Source of the DNA: Lactifluus volemus
Lineage: Eukaryota > Basidiomycota > Agaricomycetes > Russulales > Russulaceae
Length of the DNA: 64,000 bases
Reading direction: 5' to 3'
Assembly (NCBI GenBank): GCA_022376515.1
Contig: WTXI01000004.1
Span: 124,001 to 188,000 of the forward strand
A program made the position numbers and the translations under genes. Every line of letters begins with the position of its first letter. Position 1 is the stretch's first letter. Under the pieces are notes generated by a model. It worked only from the letters and a program-made list of their open reading frames with translations, had not been told where the DNA came from and made no database searches. This document shows positions 57,777-64,000 of the stretch, piece by piece.

Positions 57777-58378
57777 CTGCCACGCGCGTCTGCGGGACCA
57801 CGCCTGGAAAAACCCCGACCGGGGCTCAGACTAGGAGTCTGACCGACGTGCTGACCGACGTTATTGCTCGGCGTTCACCGCCCTGCTGATCTTTGCTGCG
57901 TACCGACGAGTCTGCGTGGCGGCGGTGCCCGACTTCGTCTGTCTGAATCGTTTCGGAACGCGCTAGAGGTGGTAGGGTGGATAGCGGTAGCAGCAGTTTT
58001 GGTTGGTGTACATGTTTGGTGTGGTGCTGCTCACGTGGTGGAGGTGATGGGGAACGTCGCTCATGGTTACTGACGTGGTCAGGTGGCAGGAATGGAGATG
58101 GGGGATGCTGGCGGTCGCTCAAGTGTGGCTGTTGTGGAAACGATGACGGGGACGCTCACACGTGGTGGGAGCGAAGATGGGTTCCCAGTCACCGAAATGT
58201 GAAGACGGTGACAGGAGAGGCTTCCGGTCGTGGTCGTACGCTTGTGGGCGGGCGTGGCGATATCTCTCGTGTAGTGGTGGTGATGTCGGTCGTCGGTCGG
58301 TCTGGGCACGCTCACGTGGATATGGATGGAGAGGTGGGCGAAGTCGTTAAAGCCGTGTAGGGACTTGATCCACATCTC

Positions 58379-58397
58379 GGGGGGGGGGGGGGGGGGG
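58379..58397. repeat. 19-nt G run
   Basis: Uninterrupted G tract on the plus strand inside the DNA transposon. Likely variable in length and able to form quadruplex structures. Confidence 0.9.
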
Positions 58398-58850
58398 TAT
58401 AGTGAGCCAACCCAGTCAGCACCACTAAAATTAATCTGATATCAATGTCACAATTTTCGAGGCGATCGGACACGCGGACAGCTTCATCCACCAGTCAAAT
58501 TGAAAGTGTGCCCTCTGAAGCACACAGGCAGTGGTGGAGTGTTGTGTATATGGGTGTGCCAGTGTGAGGTAAAAGTGTCGGATGCACTCCCAGGTCGAGG
58601 TGAAATCAACCATACAACATGTAGATGCGGACAAGGCACAGGGCTCCATGAGGGTGATTACAAGTCAGCTTCAGTGAGTTGGGAGCACCTTAGGACGTAC
58701 CATATATTAAATTCTTCTGAAATTGAGGGGGTTCGCTGCTTGAATTCGATGAGGGCCCATTTGAGAGAAGAAATGGGTCAGCAGTCAGTACATCATCCAC
58801 CTTACCATAGTCCCATCCACTGCCTGTTCTGTGAAATTAGCCAAGGACAA

Positions 58851-58864
58851 GTTGTGACATGCTT
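58851..58864. repeat. Target-site duplication, left copy (nested retroelement)
   Basis: gttgtgacatgctt, repeated at 60189-60202. Confidence 0.92.
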
Positions 58865-60188
58865 TTTTTTTTTTTTTTGTAATCAAATTTATATAGCGCA
58901 GGGGTGTGTGTAACGAAGTACTTCCTACAAGAGAGTCGGTACTAGAAAGGTCCAAAGTAGCACCCAGACACGCTGTGTCTAGACCCTGACAGAACTACAA
59001 CTCAGGGTTTATCGATCACGGATTCCATCACCCTCCGCCTCGTGCCCCTCTTCGCCGCGGTGTTGAGCCGGTTTGAGTGACGGGCCGGGGGAGCCTCTAC
59101 GTTAGGCTGCTCAAAGAAGGTTGCTGGCCCCGCTACCGCTAAGTCGGTTTTGGGTGCGTGCCTCTTGGCCGCCTCGAGGGGGGTAGTGGGTGGTGGGTCG
59201 ACTTTGAAAGTGGGGGGTGCGGTGGGGGCTTTTGGGGGAGCCTTCGGCTTGTTCGAGGTGGCGGGAGTTTTGGTTTTACCCTTGCCCTTCGCCTCTCCAC
59301 CCTTCCCGCTCGCCCCCTTGGAAATAGGGCATCGGTGTCGCTTCTGAGCCTTGCGGGAGGCGAACTTACGTCCGCACTCCTTGCAGGCACGTTGTGATTG
59401 GCCGGCGGCGGCTTCTTCGGCAGCCCGGCGTTCTCGCCTCGATGCGCGATTCCTTTTCCGTGCAAGGCGTTTCTTCTCCTTCTGGGCCTTTGACGCGAGG
59501 CTCGGGCCCTTTGTGAGGTCGAAAAAGGCTTTGGGGGCCTCTCCGTTGAGTGTTTCTAAGACGTACGCAAACATCACCTTTTTCACCTTCTGGAGGGGGC
59601 GAGGCACAAGTGCAACAGCGCACTTGACCAGGTGGGCGTGGTACGGGGGAGTGAACTCGACCCAAAAAAGTTTTCCATCCTCGGCTTTTTGGGCCGAGAC
59701 GACGTTAGTCATGAGGTGGTCCCGAGAGAGGAACCAACGACGACGGAAGATGTTGTGAATGTCGAAAACTGAGAGCTCGTCATTCGCAGTAAGGGCCCTG
59801 CACGGGGGAAGTTTCTCCTTTGGTGGGAAATACCTCGGTTCCTGCGAGGGTTTGCCCACCCCGCCAGCCGTATCCACTGGGGGGGTATCAACTCGGGGGT
59901 TGAAGAGGGCTGAGAAATGGGGGTCCCAGTAAAAACCGGTGGTGAAAAATCCTGGGAATTGGTGCCAGCCTCGTCCTGCGAGCCTGAAGGCCGGGGAGGT
60001 GCCACAGAGGGAGTGGGAGGGGGGAAAGGTCTTGCCGCCGCGGACTCTGCCATCGTCTTCCTGCCAGCTGCCCGGAGTGCGGAGCCCAGGTTGCCAAGCT
60101 TAAGGGAAGGGGAGAGAGGGGAGGGAGACATGGGGGGGAGGACATCGTCACAAGATCGATGGTGGTGGTAAGAAGTCAAGAAGGCTTG
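58865..60188 (-). mobile_element. Nested poly(A) retroelement carrying only an ORF1-like gene
   Basis: 1324-bp minus-strand insertion with a poly(T) run (58865-58878) at its 3' end and exact 14-bp duplications. It contains one coding region and a 3' UTR of about 120 bp. No reverse transcriptase is present, so it must have been moved by a LINE in trans. It could be an ORF1-only LINE derivative or a retrocopy of a cellular mRNA. Confidence 0.85.
59002..60131 (-). pseudogene. ORF1-like protein with zinc finger, one frameshift
   Basis: Two frames meet at a 7-nt G run (59879-59885). The first part (from M at 60131 or 60053, MAESAAARPFPPPTPSVAPP) is proline- and serine-rich. The second (to the stop at 59002) has a basic stretch KEKKRLARKRNRASRRERR and a zinc-finger-like ACKECGRKFASRKAQKRHRC. 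A low-complexity Lys/Pro tail ends SVIDKP. In total about 370 codons. Basic, zinc-binding proteins of this kind are typical of LINE ORF1 RNA-binding proteins, but I cannot name the family. The frameshift could be a sequencing error in the homopolymer. Confidence 0.6.
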
Positions 60189-60202
60189 GTTGTGACATGC
60201 TT
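60189..60202. repeat. Target-site duplication, right copy (nested retroelement)
   Basis: Exact repeat of 58851-58864. Confidence 0.92.
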
Positions 60203-60614
60203 CAGCAACTAAGTTAACCCACACTTAAAGCAAACCTTTGTGCAGACTTGAAGTGTGGGACGTTGTTGACAATAACGACGTCCAGCGGTTTGACACCTTG
60301 TCAATGACCTGGTCATGTGATTGAAAGTGTCTGGATTTCTCTAAGTCGACAATGCGTTGTGTACTCGTTTCACAGATTATCTGCTTTCTCGATTGAGTTG
60401 TGTTCAATCCAATTCAATCGCATTCGATTGGCCAAGGCACCCCAAGAAACCATATCAATTCAATTCAATCATATTCAATGCAATCGGACAATATTCAATT
60501 CACTTCGATTGAAATCGACTTGATGTTATCAGTATCATTTGTAATAAATTTACTTTGATTTTAATCAATTGGGTTAAATTTACTTAAATTTACTTAAATC
60601 CACTTTTCACTGGG

Positions 60615-60621
60615 GATAAGC
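60615..60621. repeat. Target-site duplication, right copy (DNA transposon)
   Basis: gataagc, after which the interrupted intergenic block resumes (tatcgagttccctctcgg). Confidence 0.85.
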
Positions 60622-61544
60622 TATCGAGTTCCCTCTCGGCTCGCCTTTCTCCAGAGTGTGGAGCTGCGCATATATCCGGTCCAGTGCCAAGGCCAGCAAT
60701 GAGAATGGGAGGTTGAGAGTGGACGACGGTTGCTGACTAGCAATGATCCCCGATTCCCCGTACGTACCACAAATCACGATATATTTATTTGTGTCCATTC
60801 CTCCACATCAGTCAGATGGGTAGAATATATGAATAGGTATACTTTGAACATATCGTGACGAATTCTCTTCTCGGGCTCAACGCTCAGCGCTCATCGTTCA
60901 CACTGAGTCCCCTTCACCCCCCTTCGTAACCCCCCTACTTAACAAGAATGAATATAAGAGTTATAGCCACAGACGATTGCAATGTCAGCTTGAGCGGAAG
61001 GCTCACCGTGTCTACAAACATTCATCTTAAAAAAGGCTCAGGCTAGTTGAAAAAAGTGGAGAGGTATATCGACAAAACAAACAAGCGGGATGAAGAGCAG
61101 CCTAAGGTCCGAGAGATCTGAGACGCCCGAATGACTTAGTCAGTACGTCGCGGGTTTACAAGCTGTCAATAAGTCGAACAATGAAAAGGAATTACAGTAA
61201 CCGTAATGATGGCCCAAGACATACGCATGATTTGTGCAGTGGCAAGGAACGCAGAGGGGAGAGAAATAGAAATTAGAGAAACTGAGGAAAGGTGTGCGAT
61301 CATGCAACGAAATCGAAAGGGTGTATGATGGTCATCAACTTTGCGGCTTCAAGGCGCAAAGTGAGTATAGACCCATGATAAGCAACTTGGGGCTACTCAG
61401 TGTTGGGATATCATCGACGACATGAATTCTGGCGGTTGACATGAACAGAAGAGTCAGTGTGGATGTGAGCTCGAGTGAAATATGGGTAGTTGTATCGAGA
61501 CGTACTTCAATCCTTACAACCAGTGCTGCAGCGCCCACACGTAC
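60622..61544. repeat. Intergenic block left of copy O
   Basis: Continuation of the block cut by the transposon, then the 3' flank shared with copy M. Contains the empty site of the solo LTR near 60915. No gene. Confidence 0.5.
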
Positions 61545-63134
61545 TTAGTAATATTGATCCTTGAGCACCGAGCGACCTACAATGCGGAGGGTCACAGGAC
61601 GGCCTGCTACCTGTCGTTCATTGAGAAATGTGATGAATGCGTCCCGAGCATCGCTTCCTCCAGAATATCCAACTACCTCAAGGTTTGGAAGGAACTCCAG
61701 TGGTGGCTCTCCATCGTCAGAACAGAAGATTTTGCTGACGAGATCATCGTGCACATGAATAGTCTTCGCGTTGGTGAACGGCCTAAGGAGTTCACGCCAC
61801 CGACTTCGGTCGACATTGTTGTGTGATTCCGATGATCGTTGGTGCTCTTCGTAGCTGAATGTGACTTGCTCGACAACAGAGAGTACGGGTGAAAGTGTAC
61901 CAAATAATTGCGCCGCAGCCGTAACCTGCCAGTCGAGATTTTCGCACCAGATCCGCAACCACACCGCCCGACTCGGAGGGACCGCATATAAGGAAAGGGC
62001 AGAGGCGCCGAAAGCTACCTGAACAGCGGTAAATTCCAGGTTCTGGGATGTTTGTATGAACTGCAAGAGGCGTGGAAAAATAAAGGGGGGCCGGTGATTA
62101 AGATGGAGTTGAAGTTGGTTGAGGAAAGGGGCGCTGATCCGACCAACAAGACCTTCCAAATATGTCGTCGTACCTCTGAATAGAAAGAAGCGTAGGTTAG
62201 GAAGTACGACCATATCCGGGGTCTGGTGCAACTGCCTTTCAACATCACGGTTGGGGATAGGGGAAAAAAATGTAATGGACAGCCTCTTCAGCTGGGCCAT
62301 AAGCGAAAGCCGGGTAAGTAGATGACTTGGAGGGAAATAGGCGGATGCGGGGATATCGAGAAGCGAGAGAGTGACGAGTCCCGCGGCAGTTGTGAGTAAG
62401 GGTGATCCAATTGGAAGGGAAGTCGCCGACAGTACGAGATGGCGTAGATTGGGGGCTTGAAACGTTTCAGGGAGGACCACTCGCGCTTTGGGATGAGAAT
62501 AGATATACACGCGTTCCAGAATTGGGAATTGATCACCCATAACCGTGAAGAACTTCTCCATATTTCGGAGGTGCCGAAGGTCAATGCGACGAATGCGATC
62601 GCGGTGTGAAAGTGCGAGCAATATACCCGATTCATCTTCTGCTGTTATCTTCTGTATCGGAGTTTTGGGATAATACATGGCTTGGGGATAATAGATGGTG
62701 AGTGGTAGAGGTGGTGAATGTGCGAGCATGTCAGCTACAGGTACACCAAAGGTGCAGTAGAGATCAAGGTCGAGCCAAGATGGTGATTCAAGAATAATAT
62801 TTCGCCAGTGTCGACAAACTTGTGCCAGTTTGTACCACCAACGTTGACGCTTGTATCTGAGGGTCAACCAGCCATTCTCATCTTCATATTCGTCCGGATC
62901 TGCCAGCCGATAAAGATGAAATATATTGAGAAACACGTCATCATTGAGGATATCGATAGGTGAGCGTCGTTTATTGCTGGCATCATGATTGCTGTCGAGC
63001 CCTATTGATTCGCAAATTTGGGATCAGGAACAGATCAGCGACACAAAGATTATGATTTGGAACTGCGTACTAGTACGTCGGCCGAGCCTTCTAATGAGGG
63101 GAGGATAAATTGTGGTAGAGCAGCATCCAGGCAT
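61545..63134 (-). CDS. F-box/LRR-like protein, copy O (class II)
   Basis: Exon 1 63077-63134 (MPGCCSTTIYPPLIRRLGR), intron 63002-63076 (75 bp), exon 2 61545-63001; 504 residues. F-box: SPIDILNDDVFLNIFHLYRL. It carries the NHDASN insertion and the VLKDQYY end of copy M, and has extra residues (QAMYYPKTPIQK) after PPLPLTIYYP. M and O form the most distinct subgroup of the array. Confidence 0.85.
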
Positions 63135-64000
63135 TTTCAGGGAGGTGAGTAATGACGTGGACTCGGATGTGATTGAAGAGCATAGTACAGCAGTGTGTAG
63201 ACGACCGATCCCTCATTCCGTGGCGGTGGCAGTGTCCTTGGCCAAGGTGGGCGCTGACCTATATCCAGAATGGCACGTTGGCGTCCACCTTCCTCGTCAT
63301 CATGAGCCACGCCTCATTTTCCTCACTTTCACATACTCACCTACGTTTGTACATTATGCACGCGTATACAGCGCAGACAGTCCAATGCCTTCAGTTATGA
63401 CCTTCAAATACTTCAAGTTACGAACACAAGCCACACAGAGCGCCACGGGTATGGACGTTACAACCCTCGGGTTGCTAGATGCAAGTTTCTGGCTTTGGTC
63501 ACAGCGAGCACTAAGCTTTATCCACAGCACACTCCCCTTCGGACGGACAAATATCTCACTCCCTTTCGCCTAACTACCCTACGTATACAATATACAGCAA
63601 ATGCCAAGCGAGCTTCCGCACGCAGCGCTGACAAGTCCCCAGAATGATCAACGGACGTACGGACCCTGCTGAATAGAGCTTTTTTTGTGTGCGTTGTTTT
63701 TCCCAAGGGTAACCAGACTGACTGACTAGGCTCTTGGAGGGTCGCACAAGCGGAAGCTTCCGCAGCTTCTCAGCGAAAGAGGTCACACAGAGCTTGTCTT
63801 GTACTAGCACGACGACTCTGCTTCAGTTCACCCCATCCAGCTGTCCATCTGCCTCAGTGTCTATTAGTACTCCTGTGCCACCTCTCCTCCGCCTCTAATA
63901 TTGATACTAGTACTAGCTGTGGCACCCGAACCTGCGAACGAATTACAGACAATCCGCTCAACAACGTGTGGGACATCTAGCTTGACCTCATTTTACCTTA
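63135..64000. other. Region right of copy O
   Basis: The first 450 bp resemble the leader blocks of other copies. Around 63600-63780 part of the same repeat is recognisable. From about 63800 to the end nothing familiar is seen and no long frame is present, so the array may end here. Confidence 0.4.

Larger units (their letters stand above)
57013..60614. mobile_element. Terminal-inverted-repeat DNA transposon (non-autonomous or decayed)
   Basis: 3602 bp ending in inverted repeats. The first 28 bases (CCCAGTGAAAAGTGG...) are identical, and the match runs to 38 bases with one mismatch. AT-rich tandem-like subterminal stretches (AAGTAAATT repeats) lie at both ends. Without the nested retroelement it measures about 2.26 kb. 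No transposase domain was recognised. Minus-strand frames near 57274-57776 and a plus-strand Cys/His-containing frame at 58500-58860 are unassigned. The 7-bp duplication does not fit hAT (8 bp) neatly, so the superfamily is open. Confidence 0.85.

Noticed and set aside
59351..59758. 135-codon plus-strand frame in the nested retroelement
   Set aside because: Antisense shadow of the ORF1-like gene, caused by its GC-rich, basic codon use.

Overview
The window looks like nuclear DNA of an agaricomycete (mushroom-forming basidiomycete). Genes carry many short introns (about 48-75 bp, GT..AG). They include the F-box/leucine-rich proteins that are greatly expanded in Agaricomycetes, a fungal seven-transmembrane receptor, and several retroelements. 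No tRNA, rRNA or CRISPR array was seen. All family names below come from reading translations by eye; no database search was run.

Main content: a tandem array of paralogous F-box genes, all on the minus strand. There is one partial copy at the left edge (1-862), ten copies with a long open second exon (starting at 5184, 15727, 20048, 23691, 27714, 37233, 47037, 51086, 54912 and 61545), three frameshifted pseudogenes (31675, 34850, 41033), two short remnants (44400, 54400) and one orphan first exon (13086). The first in-frame start in many copies appears to be GTG. This resolves if each gene has a short exon 1 (mostly reading MPGC.STII..PLIRRLGR), a phase-1 intron of about 54-75 bp, and one large exon 2. 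In all nine complete copies the exon lengths fit this phase.

Left part (1-13 kb): an older gene neighbourhood broken up by insertions. Left to right: the partial F-box gene, a 5'-truncated LINE (2767-5095, 16-bp target duplication), F-box copy B, the first exon of a VPS20/CHMP6-like ESCRT-III gene, an apparently intact nine-exon receptor gene (6841-8442), a LINE with another LINE nested in it (9007-10872), a PP2C phosphatase gene damaged by a deletion and an exon-sized inversion (10973-12273), and the 3' end of a gamma-glutamyltranspeptidase gene (12388-12909). The last is cut off where the F-box array begins.

Middle and right (13-64 kb): the F-box array with long intergenic blocks that are themselves duplicated. 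Three blocks carry fragments of a mitochondrial elongation factor G (MEF1-type) gene. Clear duplicated pairs are about 17.8-21.9 with 25.6-29.6 kb, 21.9-25.1 with 45.5-48.5 kb, 42.5-44.7 with 52.6-54.7 kb, and 50.5-53.0 with 60.9-63.2 kb. A solo LTR (49449-50453) and a 3.6-kb inverted-repeat transposon (57013-60614), which itself contains a 1.3-kb poly(A) retroelement, interrupt the array. Paralogous blocks elsewhere in the window preserve the empty sites of both.

The F-box proteins would be expected to act as substrate-recognition parts of SCF ubiquitin ligases. This is inferred from the family; no substrate can be read from the sequence. The locus looks like a birth-and-death array in which duplication, microhomology deletion, small inversion and retroelement insertion have all left dated traces.
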